Source: Micromonospora sp. R77 (GTDB taxonomy: Bacteria; Actinomycetota; Actinomycetes; Mycobacteriales; Micromonosporaceae). Taken from it: a stretch of 64,000 nt of DNA. The translations under genes were made by a program, and so were the position numbers. This document shows positions 38,872 through 50,212 of this stretch, piece by piece. A model generated the notes under the pieces. That model did no database searches, had not been told where the DNA came from, and saw nothing but the letters and a program-made list of their open reading frames with translations. Location: assembly GCF_022747945.1 (NCBI RefSeq), contig NZ_JALDST010000001.1:4154001-4218000 (forward strand). Direction: 5' to 3'. Within the stretch, counting starts at the first letter, position 1; every line of letters begins with the position of its first letter.

Positions 38872-38883
38872 TAGGATGTCCAG
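38872..38883 (+). promoter_or_regulatory. -10 box and leaderless start of leuC
   Basis: TAGGAT (38872-38877) is followed by 6 nt and then the leuC ATG; no Shine-Dalgarno sequence is present. No clear -35, which would fit activation or repression by the divergent IclR regulator. Confidence 0.5.
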
Positions 38884-40326
38884 ATGGTGGGAGTCACTCA
38901 ACCGAGGACCCTGGCCGAGAAGGTCTGGGACGCACACGTGGTCCGGTCCGCCGAGGGGGAGCCGGATCTGCTCTTCATCGACCTGCACCTGCTGCACGAG
39001 GTCACCAGCCCGCAGGCCTTCGACGGCCTCCGGCTGGCCGGCCGCCGGGTCCGTCGTACCGACCTGACGATCGCGACCGAGGACCACAACACCCCGACCG
39101 GGTACGCCGACCCCGCGTTCCGCTCCCGGCGCGGCGACCTGCTCACCATCGCGGACCCCACCTCCCGCACCCAGATCGAGACGCTGCGCCGCAACTGCGC
39201 CGAGTTCGGCGTACGGCTGCACCCGCTGGGCGACGAGAACCAGGGCATCGTGCACGTCATCGGCCCGCAGCTCGGCCTCACCCAGCCCGGCATGACCATC
39301 GTCTGCGGCGACTCGCACACCGCCACCCACGGCGCGTTCGGCGCCCTCGCGTTCGGCATCGGCACCAGCGAGGTCGAGCACGTGCTGGCCACCCAGACCC
39401 TGCCGCAGACCCGCCCGCGGACCATGGCGGTGAACGTGGTCGGCGAGCTGGCCCCGGGCGTCACCGCCAAGGACCTGGTGCTCGCCCTGATCGCCCAGGT
39501 GGGCACCGGCGGCGGGCGCGGCCACATCGTGGAGTACCGGGGCGAGGCGATCCGGAACCTCTCCATGGAGGGGCGGATGACCATCGCCAACATGTCCATC
39601 GAGTGGGGCGCCAAGGCCGGCATGATCGCGCCGGACGAGACCACCTTCGCGTACCTGAAGGGGCGGCCGAACGCGCCGCAGGGCGCCGACTGGGACGCGG
39701 CGCTGGAGTACTGGCGGACGCTGCCCACCGACGACGGCGCGACCTTCGACGCCGAGGTGACCCTGGAGGCGAGCCGGATCACCCCCTTCGTCACCTGGGG
39801 CACCAACCCCGGCCAGGGTGCCCCGCTGGACGCGGCGGTGCCGGACCCGGAGGAGTTCGTGACCGAGGCCGAGCAGACCGCCGCCCGGCGCGCCCTGGAG
39901 TACATGGACCTCACCCCCGGTACGCCGCTGCGGGACCTCGCCGTCGACGTGGTCTTCGTCGGCTCCTGCACCAACGGCCGGCTGGAGGACCTGCGGGCCG
40001 CCGCCGACGTGCTGCGCGGCCACCGGGTCGCCGACGGCGTACGGATGCTGGTGGTGCCCGGATCCGCCCAGGTGCGCGAGGCGGCCGAGGCGGAGGGGCT
40101 GGACAAGGTCTTCGCCGACGCGGGCGCCGAGTGGCGCTTCGCCGGCTGCTCCATGTGTCTGGGCATGAACCCGGACACGTTGCAGCCCGGTCAGCGCTCG
40201 GCCTCCACCTCCAACCGCAACTTCGAGGGCCGCCAGGGCCGGGGTGGGCGTACCCACCTGGTGTCCCCGCCGGTCGCCGCCGCCACCGCCGTGGCCGGCC
40301 GGCTGGCCGCCCCCGCCGACCTGTAG
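38884..40326 (+). CDS. leuC: 3-isopropylmalate dehydratase large subunit
   Basis: 480 residues of the aconitase superfamily. It isomerises 2- to 3-isopropylmalate with LeuD. The three Fe-S cysteines are C362 (GSCTNGR), C422 and C425 (GCSMCLGM). Substrate motifs: [29 protein letters not shown] and [10 protein letters not shown]. The start is likely leaderless. leuD follows 19 bp after the stop. Confidence 0.96.
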   Translation: MVGVTQPRTLAEKVWDAHVVRSAEGEPDLLFIDLHLLHEVTSPQAFDGLRLAGRRVRRTDLTIATEDHNTPTGYADPAFRSRRGDLLTIADPTSRTQIETLRRNCAEFGVRLHPLGDENQGIVHVIGPQLGLTQPGMTIVCGDSHTATHGAFGALAFGIGTSEVEHVLATQTLPQTRPRTMAVNVVGELAPGVTAKDLVLALIAQVGTGGGRGHIVEYRGEAIRNLSMEGRMTIANMSIEWGAKAGMIAPDETTFAYLKGRPNAPQGADWDAALEYWRTLPTDDGATFDAEVTLEASRITPFVTWGTNPGQGAPLDAAVPDPEEFVTEAEQTAARRALEYMDLTPGTPLRDLAVDVVFVGSCTNGRLEDLRAAADVLRGHRVADGVRMLVVPGSAQVREAAEAEGLDKVFADAGAEWRFAGCSMCLGMNPDTLQPGQRSASTSNRNFEGRQGRGGRTHLVSPPVAAATAVAGRLAAPADL

Positions 40327-40345
40327 AAGGGCAGAGCTGCTCCCG

Positions 40346-40933
40346 ATGGACAAGTTCACCGTTCACACCGGCACCGCGGTGCCGCTGCGCCGTTCCAACG
40401 TGGACACCGATCAGATCATCCCCGCCGTGTACCTCAAGCGGGTGACCCGGACCGGTTTCGCGGACGGGCTCTTCAACGCGTGGCGGGAGGACCCGTCATT
40501 CGTGCTCAACGATCCCGTTCATTCCGGTGCGTCGATTCTCGTGGCAGGCCCGGAGTTCGGCACCGGCTCGTCCCGGGAGCACGCCGTCTGGGCGCTGCGC
40601 GACTGGGGCTTCCGCGCGGTGATCTCGCCCCGCTTCGGTGACATCTTCCGGGGCAACGCCCTCAAGGAAGGGTTGCTCCCGGTCGAGCTGGAATTGAAAG
40701 CGGTCGAGGAGATCTGGGACCGGATCGAGGCCGACCCGACCACTGCGGTGACCGTCGACCTGGCCGCCCGCGAGGTTCGGGTCGGGGAGTCGACCTGGGC
40801 GTTCCCGCTCGACGACCACAGCCGCTGGCGGTTGATGGAAGGCTTGGATGACATTGGACTCACCCTCCGGCACGAGGCCGAGATCAGTGCCTTCGAGGTG
40901 ACCCGACCGTCGTTCCTGCCTTCCGTCGCATAG
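40346..40933 (+). CDS. leuD: 3-isopropylmalate dehydratase small subunit
   Basis: 195 residues, the swivel domain that completes the LeuC active site. Motifs [15 protein letters not shown] and the GTGSSREHA loop are present. Start ATG at 40346; the longer frame is not needed. Second gene of leuCD; a 16-bp terminator follows. Confidence 0.95.
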   Translation: MDKFTVHTGTAVPLRRSNVDTDQIIPAVYLKRVTRTGFADGLFNAWREDPSFVLNDPVHSGASILVAGPEFGTGSSREHAVWALRDWGFRAVISPRFGDIFRGNALKEGLLPVELELKAVEEIWDRIEADPTTAVTVDLAAREVRVGESTWAFPLDDHSRWRLMEGLDDIGLTLRHEAEISAFEVTRPSFLPSVA

Positions 40934-40959
40934 CCGTACGCCCGAGGCGTACATCGGTT

Positions 40960-40992
40960 TTCGCCCCCACCGGCCCGGCCGGTGGGGGCGAA
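40960..40992 (+). terminator. leuCD terminator
   Basis: A 33-base perfect palindrome (40960-40975 with 40977-40992, one central base; about 13 bp can pair around a small loop), 27 bases after leuD. Confidence 0.85.
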
Positions 40993-41106
40993 TCCGTTAC
41001 GACACAAGGGCTTTTTTCGACCGAATGTTTGTGTCCAGGCAGCACAGGGCATACCGTGCGCGCAGAATGGCTCGCGTCGAGTCAGTTGCACAATCGGGAG
41101 GAAGTC

Positions 41107-41847
41107 GTGAACAAGGCCGAGCTCATCGAGGCGCTCGCCGTTCGCCTGGGGGACCGGAAGACGGCGACGGCCGCGCTCGACGCGGTCCTCGCTGAGGTCC
41201 AGGCGGCGGTCACCAAGGGCGAGAAGGTGGCGATCACCGGATTCGGAGCGTTCGAAAAGCGTGTCCGGGGTGCCCGAACAGCCCGTAACCCGCGGACCGG
41301 CGAGGCGGTGAAGGTCAAGAAGACCTCCGTCCCGACGTTCCGCCCGGGTGCCGGATTCAAGGAGATGGTGGCCAGCGGCAAACCGCCGAAGGTCGCGGCA
41401 GCCGCGAAGAAGACCACCGCGGCCGCCACCGGTGCCAAGGCCACCGGCGCCAAGGCGACCGGCACGAAGGCCACCGGCGCCAAGGCGACGGGGGCGAAGG
41501 CGACCGGTGCCAAGGCCACTGGTGCCAAGGCGACCGGCGCGAAGGCGACCGGCGCGAAGGCGACCGGCGCGAAGGCCACGGCGGCGAAGAAGACCACCGC
41601 CGCGGCGAGCAAGAAGGCCGCACCCGCCAAGGCCACCAAGACCACGGCCGCCACCAAGAAGGCGGCTCCGGCCAAGAAGAGCGCGGCGGCCACCAAGACC
41701 ACGGCGGCGAAGAAGACCACCGCCGCCACGAAGAGCGCCGCGGCGAAGAAGACCACCGCGGCCAAGAGCACCACGACGAAGAGCACGGCGGCCAAGAAGG
41801 CGCCGGCGAAGAAGGCCCCGGCCAAGAAGGCAGCCACCAAGCGCTGA
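41107..41847 (+). CDS. hup: HU-family nucleoid protein with histone H1-like tail
   Basis: 246 residues from a GTG with GGGAGGAAG before it. Residues 1-92 are a complete HU fold ([35 protein letters not shown]). The rest is a Lys/Ala/Thr tail like mycobacterial HupB and Streptomyces HupS: first ten TGAKA pentapeptides, then AAKK/APAKK repeats resembling PAKKA motifs of histone H1. It should bind and bend DNA and compact the chromosome. The place next to leuCD is conserved in actinobacteria. Confidence 0.94.
   Translation: MNKAELIEALAVRLGDRKTATAALDAVLAEVQAAVTKGEKVAITGFGAFEKRVRGARTARNPRTGEAVKVKKTSVPTFRPGAGFKEMVASGKPPKVAAAAKKTTAAATGAKATGAKATGTKATGAKATGAKATGAKATGAKATGAKATGAKATGAKATAAKKTTAAASKKAAPAKATKTTAATKKAAPAKKSAAATKTTAAKKTTAATKSAAAKKTTAAKSTTTKSTAAKKAPAKKAPAKKAATKR
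41428..41577 (+). repeat. ten 15-bp tandem repeats inside hup
   Basis: Ten units each encoding Thr-Gly-Ala-Lys-Ala (the third has Thr for Ala). The units differ mainly at third positions, so the peptide is kept although the DNA has drifted. Copy number is likely to vary between strains. Confidence 0.9.
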
Positions 41848-41861
41848 GGCGTCCCGGCCCT

Positions 41862-41898
41862 CGAAGGGCGTCCACCCGCGTGGGGTGGGCGCCCTTCG
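41862..41898 (+). terminator. hup terminator
   Basis: A 16-bp stem with one T-G pair (41862-41877 with 41883-41898), starting 15 bases after the stop. Confidence 0.85.
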
Positions 41899-42014
41899 TC
41901 GCGTACGGCCGCCGGCCCGCTGGTCCGCCGGGACGGACGGTTGACCGGCGAGCCGGGCCGCGCGCAGAATCGCCGTGCCGACCCACCCCTCGGGTCGGGG
42001 AGGAGAGGGCGCCC

Positions 42015-44096
42015 GTGCGCCACCGTCACCTGTCCACGGCAACCCTCGCCGTGGGCGTCGTGCTCCTGGTGGACGTGCTGCGGGTCTGGCTGCCGTCGAT
42101 CATCACCATCTTCGGGCAGGCCGCCTCGACGCCGGCCGAGCTGATGGGGGCGTTCGCGCTCGGCTGGTTCCTGCTCGCCCTCGCCGTCCCGCCCGTCGTA
42201 CACCGGCTCGGTGCCCGCCCGGTCGGCCTGGCCGCGGCGGTGGTCCTGGCCGGGGCGCGGTTGTCCCTCACCGCCGCACCCGGCGGCCGGGCCCAGTTTC
42301 ATTGCCTGCGCCGGCCTGCTGGCCGGCTTGGCCTGGCTCGCCGCCACCGCCGCCGGTACCGACCGCCTCGGTACCGGGGCTGGGCGGCGGGCTGTTCGCC
42401 GCCGCCGGGGCCGCCCTGTTCGGCACCGAGGACCTGGTCCGGTGCGGCGGCGCAGCGTCGCCTGACGCTGAGTGCCCTGCTGGTGGTGGTCTTCCTGGTC
42501 GGTCGCGGCGCTCGCGCCCACGCCGACCGGGTCTCGCCTCGCCGGTCCTGCCGACCGGCTCCTTGCCCCGCCGGGCCTGGTGGGCGCAGCGGACGGCCCG
42601 GTCCGGTCCGCGACTGCCGACGCCGGTGCGCCGCGACGTGTCGGTGCGCCTGTTCCCGCCGCCGTGCCGGTGGGTGGCGGTGGGGTCTGCGCGTGGCTGT
42701 CGGCCGGTCCGGCCCTGCTGCTGGCCGGGCAGGTGGCGCTCGCCCCGGCGGTGTGGGACGCCGCGCTGTCCTACCGCACGGCTCGCTCCGCGCTGCCGGG
42801 GCTGGGTCTACCCCGGAGGGCGCTGTCGGTGCTGCTGGCGCTCGCCGTCGGACTGTTCCTGCTGGGCCTCTCCGGGCCGGCCGGCGGTCGGGCCGCCCGG
42901 TTGCTCTGGCCGGCCGCGCTGGTGGCCGGTGCGGTCCTCTTCGCCACCGACCGCCCGGCCTGGCTGGTACCGGCCTTCGTGCCCACTGCCGCCGGTCTCG
43001 GCGGCTGCCTGCGCCTGACCGGACACCCCGGCCGGCGGAGCACCCGGCACAGCCTGGCGGCCGGCCGCAGCGTCGGGGCGCAGCCCGCAGGTCGCGTTCG
43101 CTGCGGCGGGGCTACGCGGCCGTCGGCGGGATGCTCCTCTTCGCGGTCGGTGCGGTGGCCTACTACGCCGCCTACGACCTCGGCTATCCCAACGGGTGGG
43201 TGCCGGTGGGAGCGGCCCTGTTCGTCGCCCTGGCGGCCGTCCGAGGGGCGGAGAACGTCGCCCTGCCGGCCGTCGGGGGGCCGGAGAAGGCTGTGCCGGC
43301 ACCCGCCCGGGACTGGCTGGTCGTGTCGGTGGTGCTGGTGACCGGCGCGACCGGGTGGCTGCACCGGCCGGCCGTGCCGCCGCCCGGCGACGGGCCGCCG
43401 CCGAGCGTGCGGGTGGTGGCGTACAACATCCGGATGGGCTTCGGGCTGGACGGGCGGCTCGACCTGGCCGGCCTGCATCGCGCGCTCACCCGCACCAGGC
43501 CGGACGTGGTGGTGCTCAGCGAGGTGGACCGGGGCTGGCTGCTCAACGGCGGCCACGACACGCTCGCCCTGCTGGCTGGGCGGCGGCTGCGCATGCGGTA
43601 CGTCTTCGCCTCGCCGCCGACCCGGTCTGGGGCGACGCGGTGCTCAGCCGCTGGCCCGTCCGGCACCGGTCGGACCTGGCCGTTGCCGCGCTCGGCAGCC
43701 CACCGGGCGCAGGCCTCGGCGTGACGCTCGACCTCGGCGGCGGTACGCGGCTCGCGGTGGTCGCCACCCACCTGCAACCACCGCCGGGCCGGGGACCGGC
43801 ATCCAGGCCCGCGAGGTCGCCGCCTTCGGCCTGGTACGCGGCCGGCGCTCCGCTGGTGCTGGCCGGCGACCTGAACACCGAACCGGGTGACCCGGCGTTC
43901 GGCGAGTTCACCGCCGCCGGGCTGGCCGACGCGCTGGTGGCGGCCCGCCCGTTGCCGGACCAGCCCCGCCGACCGGCCCCGCGAGCAGATCGACCACGTC
44001 CTCGTCTCACCCGGCGTCACCGCCACCGACGCCACGGCCCCGCCCGGCACCGCCAGCGACCACCTCCCGGTCGCGGTCACCCTCACCCTGCCCTGA
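42015..44096 (+). pseudogene. membrane-linked endonuclease/exonuclease/phosphatase-family gene, many frameshifts
   Basis: The start GTG has AGGAG before it; frame 3 gives hydrophobic segments (LAVGVVLLVDVLRVWLP, LMGAFALGWFLLALAVPP). The protein then continues by switching frame near 42290, 42375, 42450, 42500, 43080, 43618, about 43795 and about 43975. In the pieces one reads further membrane segments (LSVLLALAVGLFLLGLSG, VGGMLLFAVGAVAYYAAY) and an EEP domain: VRVVAYNIRMGFG, VVVLSEVDRGW, WGDAVLSRWPV, VVATHLQPPPG, LAGDLNTEPGDPAF and ASDHLPVAVTL before TGA at 44094-44096. All catalytic segments survive, no in-frame stop by substitution is needed, and only indels break it. Either a young pseudogene or a stretch of poor sequence. 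Confidence 0.7.
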
Positions 44097-44218
44097 ACCA
44101 CCCGCCCGCCCCGCCGCCCCGGCCGACATTGCGGCACGGTCCGACAGCGCCGCGGCCGAAATTGCCGCCGGCCCGACGTCGACCGGGGTTCCTGCGCCAC
44201 CCGGCGCCGGCCGGCCGA

Positions 44219-45092
44219 TCAGAGGCGGTCGGCGGCCAGGAGACGGTCGGTGGTGAAGGCGAGGAGCCAGCCGCCGCCCTTGGGGGTGGTGAAGTCCTCG
44301 TCGGCGCGGCCGGTGAGGCGTTCCAGCGCGCCGGGGAGCACCTTGCCCTGGCTGCACACGGCGACCGGTGCGCCGGCGGCGGCCAGCTCGGCGAGGCGGG
44401 CGGCGGCGGCCAGCGCGCACTCCTCCGGCTGCTGGCCGGGCTTCGGCTCGTCGAAGTCGCCGACCACCTCGATCGGGAGGTCCAGCAGGGCGGCGGCCGG
44501 GTCGTGGTCTGCACGCAGCGGCGGGCCGAGGCGGAGAGCAGGCGTACCGGGCGGACCAGGGCCACCAGCGGGGCCAGGGCGGAAGTCGTCATGTCCGGCC
44601 GGCGGCGTCCAGCGGGCGGCCGGTGTCCGGACTGACCAGGCCGGCGTGCGCGTGCCGGACCACCGCCAGCACGGCGGTCACCTCGGGCAGGGCGGCGAAG
44701 GCGCGCAGCACCTCGGCGTCGTGCGGATAGCTGACCAGGCGTACGGCGTCGTCGACGGGGAGCCAGCGGACGTCGTCGACCTCGGTGCCGGGCTGGAAGC
44801 CGCCCGCGCCCACCGCCCGCATCGACCAGTAGTCGACGGTCTTCGGGCGGCCCTCGCTGCGGTAGTGGACGGTGGGCAGGCGGACCTGCGGCACCGCCCG
44901 TACGTCGCTCTCCTCGGCGATCTCGCGGACCGCCGCGAGCAGCGGATGCTCACCCCGTTCGAGCTTGCCCTTCGGCAGCGACCAGTCGCCGTAGCGGGGG
45001 CGGTGCACGAGGCAGACCTCGACCCCCCGGGCCCCCGGCCGCCAGGCCACCCCGCCCGCCGCCCGGATGCCCACCGGCTCGTCGTCCGTCAT
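44219..45092 (-). pseudogene. mutT1: MutT1-like Nudix hydrolase plus histidine phosphatase, two apparent frameshifts
   Basis: The ATG at 45090-45092 begins a Nudix domain with the Nudix box GKLERGEHPLLAAVREIAEE (about 43-62). The same frame enters a histidine phosphatase domain at VLAVVRHAHAG and stops at GRT (44589). The rest is in two other frames: ALAPLVALVRPVRLLSASARRC, then DFDEPKPGQQPEECALAAAA to the TGA at 44219. Corrected, it has about 290 residues and the two-domain layout of mycobacterial MutT1, which cleans oxidised nucleotides. Shifts are near 44585 and 44500. Position between hup and ppk is as in Mycobacterium. Confidence 0.75.
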
Positions 45093-45138
45093 CCGCCCAC
45101 CGTAAGCCCGGCCACCCCGCCCGGACCCGTCACGCCGG

Positions 45139-47442
45139 TCAACCCGCCGTCCCGCCGACCCGGCGCAGCAGCAGCTCCTGCAGGTCGGTCAGCGGCACCC
45201 CGTCGGCACCGGTACGCCGGGTCCAGCTGCCGTCCCCGGCCAGCTCGAACGCGTCTACCTCGGGGCTCATCGCGGTGGTCAGCACGTGGTCCAGCTCGGC
45301 GCGGGCCACCGGGTCGCTCACCTGCACCAGCGCCTCCACCCGTCGGTCCAGGTTGCGGTGCATCAGGTCGGCCGAGCCCATCCAGAACTCGGCGTCGCCG
45401 TTGTTGCCGAACCGGAAGATCCGCGAGTGCTCCAGGAACCGGCCGAGGATCGAACGGACCCGGATGTTCTCCGACAGGCCCGGCACCCCGGGCCGCAGCG
45501 TGCACATGCCCCGGATCAACAGGTCGACGTGCACGCCGGCCCGCGACGCACGGTAGAGCGCGTCGGTGACCTCCTCGTCGACCAGCGAGTTCACCTTGAA
45601 CTGGACGAGGCCGGGCATGCCCAGCCGGACGTGCGCGATCTCCCGTTCGATCCGTTCGACCAGGCCGCTGCGGATGCCCTGCGGGGCCACCAGCAGCCGC
45701 CGGTACGCGGTCTGCCGGCTGTAGCCGGTGAGCACGTTGAACAGGTCGGTCAGGTCGGCGCCGATCTCCGGGTCGGCGGTGAGCATGCCGAAGTCCTCAT
45801 AGAGCCGGGCGGTCTTCGGGTGGTAGTTGCCGGTGCCGATGTGGCAGTAGCGGCGGATCTGGTTGCCCTCCTGGCGTACCACCAGGGCGGTCTTGCAGTG
45901 CGTCTTCAGGCCGACCAGGCCGTACACGACGTGGCAGCCGGCGCGTTCCAGGGTGCGGGCCCAGCCGATGTTGGCCACCTCGTCGAAGCGGGCCTTCACC
46001 TCCACCAGCACCACCACCTGCTTGCCGGCGGCGGCGGCGTCGACCAGCGCGTCGACGATCGGGGAGTCGCCGCTGGTGCGGTAGAGCGTCTGCTTGATGG
46101 CCAGCACGTCCGGGTCGGCGGCGGCCTGCTCGATGAAGCGCTGCACGCTGGTCGCGAACGAGTGGTACGGGTGGTGCACCAGCACGTCCCCGTCCCGCAG
46201 GGTGGCGAAGACGCTGCGCGGCACCTCACCCTCGGCGAGCCGGGGATGGGTGGCCGGCACGAACGGCGGGTCCTTCAGGTCGGGGCGGTCCGCCTCGCCG
46301 TACACCTGCCAGAGCGCGGAGAGGTCGAGCAGGCCGCGCACCCGCAGCACGTCCTGGTCGTCCATGTCGAGCTCGCGGACCAGCAGCTCCAGCATGTGGT
46401 CGGAGATGGAGGCGGCGACCTCCAGGCGTACCGGCGGGCCGAACCGGCGGCGGGCCAGCTCCCGTTCGAGGGCCTGGAGCAGGTCCTCGTCGCGGTCCTC
46501 GTCGACCTCGACCTCGGCGTTGCGGGTGACCCGGAACAGGTGGCACTCGACCACCTGCATGCCGGAGAAGAGTTGGCCGAGGTGCACCGAGATGAGGTCC
46601 TCGACGGGCAGGAACCGGACGCCGGGGGAGTCCCGCGCCACCCGGACGAAACGCGGCACGTTGTTGGGCACCTTGACCCGGGCGAAGAGCTCCGAGCCGC
46701 CGTCCGGGTCGCGGACCGCGACGGCCAGGTTGAGCGACCGCCCCGAGATGTACGGGAAGGGGTGCGCCGGGTCCACCGCGAGCGGGGTGAGCACGGGGAA
46801 GATGTGTTCCCGGAACCAGGTGCGCAGCCGTTCCCGTTCCGGGTCGTCGAGTTCGCTCCAGCGCAGGATCCGGATGTCCTCGGCGGCCAGCTTCGGCAGC
46901 ACGTCGTCGACGAAGCAGGTGGCGTGCCGGGAGACCAGCTCGGCGGTCCGTTCGGAGATCAGCTCCAGTTGGGTGCGCAGCGGCAGCCGGTCCCCGCCGC
47001 GTACCGGCAGCCCGGCGGAGAGGCGGCGCTTCAGCCCGGCGACCCGCACCATGTAGAACTCGTCGAGGTTGCTGGCGAAGATGGCGAGGAACTTGGCCCG
47101 CTCCAGCAGCGGGGTGCGCTGGTCCTCGGCCAGGGCCAGCACCCGGGAGTTGAAGTCGAGCCAGGAGAGCTCCCGGTTGAGGAACCGGTCCTCGGGCAGC
47201 GGCTCCGCCGCCGACTCCGCCGGCTCGGCCTCCGCCGGGCGGCCCGGGCTCTCCACCGGGTCGAGGACCTCCTCCAGGCCGGCGGACGCCGCCGCCAGGT
47301 CCGGCGCGGCGGCAGCACTCTCCTCCGGGGGACGAACCGGACGGAACCGGCCGTCGGTGCCCCGGGTCCGGGCGCCGTTGCGGGGCGGAGCCGGGTCGAG
47401 GCGCGGCGGGGTCTCGGGGTGCTCGCGAGGGGTGCTCACCAC
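45139..47442 (-). CDS. ppk: polyphosphate kinase 1
   Basis: 767 residues. It makes polyphosphate from ATP reversibly. About 85 N-terminal residues are low-complexity and not part of the fold, which begins at [13 protein letters not shown]. The phosphorylated His corresponds to H534 in [20 protein letters not shown], with the second active-site His at H695 ([12 protein letters not shown]). GTG GTG at the start: 47442 or 47439 are both possible. Upstream of mutT1 on the same strand, as in Mycobacterium. Confidence 0.95.
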   Translation of the reverse strand: MVSTPREHPETPPRLDPAPPRNGARTRGTDGRFRPVRPPEESAAAAPDLAAASAGLEEVLDPVESPGRPAEAEPAESAAEPLPEDRFLNRELSWLDFNSRVLALAEDQRTPLLERAKFLAIFASNLDEFYMVRVAGLKRRLSAGLPVRGGDRLPLRTQLELISERTAELVSRHATCFVDDVLPKLAAEDIRILRWSELDDPERERLRTWFREHIFPVLTPLAVDPAHPFPYISGRSLNLAVAVRDPDGGSELFARVKVPNNVPRFVRVARDSPGVRFLPVEDLISVHLGQLFSGMQVVECHLFRVTRNAEVEVDEDRDEDLLQALERELARRRFGPPVRLEVAASISDHMLELLVRELDMDDQDVLRVRGLLDLSALWQVYGEADRPDLKDPPFVPATHPRLAEGEVPRSVFATLRDGDVLVHHPYHSFATSVQRFIEQAAADPDVLAIKQTLYRTSGDSPIVDALVDAAAAGKQVVVLVEVKARFDEVANIGWARTLERAGCHVVYGLVGLKTHCKTALVVRQEGNQIRRYCHIGTGNYHPKTARLYEDFGMLTADPEIGADLTDLFNVLTGYSRQTAYRRLLVAPQGIRSGLVERIEREIAHVRLGMPGLVQFKVNSLVDEEVTDALYRASRAGVHVDLLIRGMCTLRPGVPGLSENIRVRSILGRFLEHSRIFRFGNNGDAEFWMGSADLMHRNLDRRVEALVQVSDPVARAELDHVLTTAMSPEVDAFELAGDGSWTRRTGADGVPLTDLQELLLRRVGGTAG

Positions 47443-47493
47443 CTCATGATTCCCCGATCCGGGTGAACGGAAAATGAACTCGGGGCAGGTTGT

Positions 47494-47691
47494 TCACGCC
47501 ATCGTCGGCAATGTCACCCGGACGACCTCGCCGGTGCCGTCCCGGTCCACCCGGAGCCGCTGGCCGAGCCGGAGCAGCCGCAGTCCGGAGGCGTCGAACG
47601 CGCGGGCCGGGAAGGCCAGTTCGGTGCCGTCGTCGAGGAGCAGCACGCCGCTGCGGGTCGACGCGTCGAAGGTCGCCACGGTGCCCTGCAT
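47494..47691 (-). CDS. small cold-shock-like (OB-fold) protein
   Basis: 65 residues from the ATG at 47689-47691: [27 protein letters not shown] and [12 protein letters not shown]. The pattern G-T-V-F-G-L-D-D-G-E-F-F follows cold-shock domains but the aromatic RNA-binding motifs (GYGFI) are replaced, so nucleic-acid binding may be weak or altered. It sits between cofC and ppk on the same strand, probably in one transcript. The open frame extends far upstream but is not coding there. Confidence 0.75.
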   Translation of the reverse strand: MQGTVATFDASTRSGVLLLDDGTELAFPARAFDASGLRLLRLGQRLRVDRDGTGEVVRVTLPTMA

Positions 47692-47714
47692 GCCAGCACC
47701 GTACACCGGGTGGG

Positions 47715-48359
47715 TCAGCCGGCGGTGCGGGCGGCGCGGGTGGTGACCAGCGCGGCGGTGCGCGGGCCGAGGCCGAGCAGAGCGGCGTCGGCGAGGTCGG
47801 CGGCGGTGTCCACGTCCCGGCGCAGGGTCGGCCAGGCGTCGTCCAGCGACAGCGCCCCGCTCGCCGCGTGGGCGGCGGCCGAGCCCACCCCGAACCGGGG
47901 CTCCAGGGGCACCCCGGCCGGCGTCGTGAGCAGCACGGTGCCGCTGCCCGGGGCGTCGGCCACGAACCGGCGTACCCCGGGGCCGGCGGCGGCGGTCCGC
48001 AGCGCCGCGGCCAGCTCGACCGGGCGCAGCGCCGGCAGGTCGGCGGTGAGCGCGGCGACCGGGACGTGCGGCCCGGCGACCGCGGCGCCGTGCCGGAAGG
48101 CCGCGTTGAGCCCGGCGTCCGGGGCGTCCGGCACGGTCCGCGCGCCGGCCGCGCGCAGCTGGGCGCCCATCCGGGGGTCGTCGGTCACCACCAGGACCTC
48201 GGCCACCGCCGGGCAGGCCCGCACCGCGCGGACCGTGTCGGCCGCCAGGGCCAGCGCCAGCTCCGCGTGGGGTACGCCGGGCAGCGCGCCCCGCAGGCGG
48301 CTCTTGGCCACCTCGAGGCGCTTCACCGGCACCACCACGGTCCACCTCGGCTCGGGCAC
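47715..48359 (-). CDS. cofC: 2-phospho-L-lactate/phosphoenolpyruvate guanylyltransferase
   Basis: 214 residues from the GTG at 48357-48359. CofC/FbiD transfers GMP to a three-carbon phosphate for cofactor F420. The N-terminal nucleotide-binding segment is [18 protein letters not shown], followed by VLVVTDD and [19 protein letters not shown] on the minus strand ends 6 nt before the GTG, so the mRNA may be leaderless. It is the counterpart of Rv2983 between ppk and gpsA; other F420 genes are not in the window. Confidence 0.9.
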   Translation of the reverse strand: MPEPRWTVVVPVKRLEVAKSRLRGALPGVPHAELALALAADTVRAVRACPAVAEVLVVTDDPRMGAQLRAAGARTVPDAPDAGLNAAFRHGAAVAGPHVPVAALTADLPALRPVELAAALRTAAAGPGVRRFVADAPGSGTVLLTTPAGVPLEPRFGVGSAAAHAASGALSLDDAWPTLRRDVDTAADLADAALLGLGPRTAALVTTRAARTAG

Positions 48360-48475
48360 GCGACAATCCTGCCAGTCTCCGCGGCGGTACCCGCACTGGC
48401 CGTACCCAAGGCGAGCAGGCATGATTTCGTCGCGGGACGTGGGCGCGCGGGCTCGGGGCAGCACGAGGAGGCAGG

Positions 48476-49201
48476 GTGACACGGCGGAAGCTGGGGTTCT
48501 GGCCACGGTTCGCCGTGGTGCTGGTCAAGCCGGTGTTGACCGTCTGGACCCGGCGCACCTGGCGGGGTGCGGAACGGCTGGCCGGCCCCGGCGGGATCAT
48601 CATCGTGCCCAACCACATCTCGCACGCCGACCCGCTGGTCGCCGCGCACTTCATCCACGACGCCGGGCGCTGGCCCCAGTTCCTGGGCAAGGCGAGCGTG
48701 TTCCGGGTCCCGGTGATCGGCTGGATCATCGGCAAGTGCAAGCAGATCCCGGTGGAACGCAACACGGTCGACGCGGTCAAGTCGCTGGACAAGCTGGTCG
48801 CCGCGCTGGACGCCGGCGGCGCTGTGGTGATCTACCCGGAGGGGACCATCACCCGGCAGCCGGAGCTGTGGCCGATGAAGGGCAAGACCGGGGCGGCCCG
48901 GCTGGCGCTGGCCACCGGTGCGCCGGTGATCCCGGTGGCGATGTGGGGGCCGGAGCGGATGTTCGACCCGCGGACCAACCGGTTCGACGTGCGGCCCCGG
49001 ATCCCGGTGACCGTCGTCGCCGGCGAGCCGGTCGACCTCACCGCCTGGGCGGGCGCCAGCCCGAACCGGGCGGTGCTGGAGGAGATGACCGAGACCATCA
49101 TGCTGCGGCTGCGCGACCTGGTCGCGGAGATCAGGGGCGGCACCCCGCCGCCGCTGTGGGAACGTCCCGCCCGTACGCGTACTCCCGAGGTGACCGAATG
49201 A
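48476..49201 (+). CDS. plsC: 1-acyl-sn-glycerol-3-phosphate acyltransferase
   Basis: 241 residues from a GTG with GAGGAG before it. The acyltransferase HX4D motif is in PNHISHADP and motif III is IYPEGTIT. A hydrophobic segment near the N-terminus suggests membrane contact. It makes phosphatidic acid and overlaps gpsA by four bases (ATGA), linking it to glycerol-3-phosphate supply. It is divergent from cofC (116 bp between). Confidence 0.92.
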   Translation: MTRRKLGFWPRFAVVLVKPVLTVWTRRTWRGAERLAGPGGIIIVPNHISHADPLVAAHFIHDAGRWPQFLGKASVFRVPVIGWIIGKCKQIPVERNTVDAVKSLDKLVAALDAGGAVVIYPEGTITRQPELWPMKGKTGAARLALATGAPVIPVAMWGPERMFDPRTNRFDVRPRIPVTVVAGEPVDLTAWAGASPNRAVLEEMTETIMLRLRDLVAEIRGGTPPPLWERPARTRTPEVTE

Positions 49202-50205
49202 GCGGGCACGTGGCCGTGCTGGGGGCCGGGTCCTGGGGGACCGCCTTCGCCAAGATCCTCGCCGACGCCGGCCGGGACGTGACCGTCCTGGCCCGCCGGG
49301 CGGCGGTCGCCGAGGCGATCCGGACCGGGCGGCACAACCCGGACTACCTGCCGGACGTGCGGCTGCCCGAGCGGGTCACCGCCACCGGTGACGCCGAGGA
49401 GGCGATCGCCGGGGCCGAGGTGGTGGTGCTCTCCGTGCCCTCGCAGACCCTGCGCGGCAACCTGGCCGAGTGGACCCGCCACCTGGACCCGGACGCCACG
49501 CTGGTGTCGCTGATGAAGGGCATCGAGCTGGGCACCACCAAGCGGATGAGCCAGGTGATCATGGAGACCGCCGGGGTGCCCGCCGACCGGGTGGTGGTCG
49601 TCTCCGGGCCCAACCTGGCCCCCGAGATCGCCGCCGAGCAGCCCGCCGCCACCGTGGTCGCCGGCTCCGACAGCCGCCGGACGGCCCTGGTGCAGGCGTC
49701 GATCCGGACCCCGTACTTCCGCCCGTACACCAACGACGACGTGATCGGCTGCGAGCTCGGCGGAGCGGTGAAGAACGTGATCGCCCTGTCGTACGGCATC
49801 GCCACCGCGATGGGCTTCGGCGACAACACCCGGGCCATGCTGATGACCCGGGGGCTGGCCGAGACCGCCCGGCTCGGCGTGGCGCTCGGCGCCGACCCGA
49901 TCACCTTCGCCGGCCTGGCCGGCATGGGCGACCTGGTCGCCTCCTGCTCGTCGCCGCTGGCCCGCAACCGCACCTTCGGCGAGCACCTGGGCCGGGGCGA
50001 GAGCCTGGAGCAGGCGCAGGCCGCCACCCGGCAGACCGCCGAGGGTGTGAAGAGCTGCCTGGCGATCCGTGACCTGGCCCGGGCGCACGGCGTGGAGATG
50101 CCGATCACCGAGCAGATCGAGCGGATCTGCCACGAGGGGATGGACCCGCGGCTCGCCGTGGACGCCTTGATGAGCCGGACCGCCAAGCCCGAGTCGTACG
50201 AGTGA
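49198..50205 (+). CDS. gpsA: NAD(P)-dependent glycerol-3-phosphate dehydrogenase
   Basis: 335 residues. Rossmann motif [19 protein letters not shown], substrate motifs [10 protein letters not shown] and [14 protein letters not shown] with the active-site Lys, and the C-terminal [13 protein letters not shown]. It supplies glycerol-3-phosphate to phospholipid synthesis and is translationally coupled to plsC. Start ATG overlaps the plsC stop. Confidence 0.95.
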   Translation: MSGHVAVLGAGSWGTAFAKILADAGRDVTVLARRAAVAEAIRTGRHNPDYLPDVRLPERVTATGDAEEAIAGAEVVVLSVPSQTLRGNLAEWTRHLDPDATLVSLMKGIELGTTKRMSQVIMETAGVPADRVVVVSGPNLAPEIAAEQPAATVVAGSDSRRTALVQASIRTPYFRPYTNDDVIGCELGGAVKNVIALSYGIATAMGFGDNTRAMLMTRGLAETARLGVALGADPITFAGLAGMGDLVASCSSPLARNRTFGEHLGRGESLEQAQAATRQTAEGVKSCLAIRDLARAHGVEMPITEQIERICHEGMDPRLAVDALMSRTAKPESYE

Positions 50206-50212
50206 GGCGACG

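Noticed and set aside
41428..41577. Short regular repeats considered as a CRISPR array
   Set aside because: Fifteen-base units without spacers, in frame, encoding TGAKA in a HU tail. No cas genes in the window.
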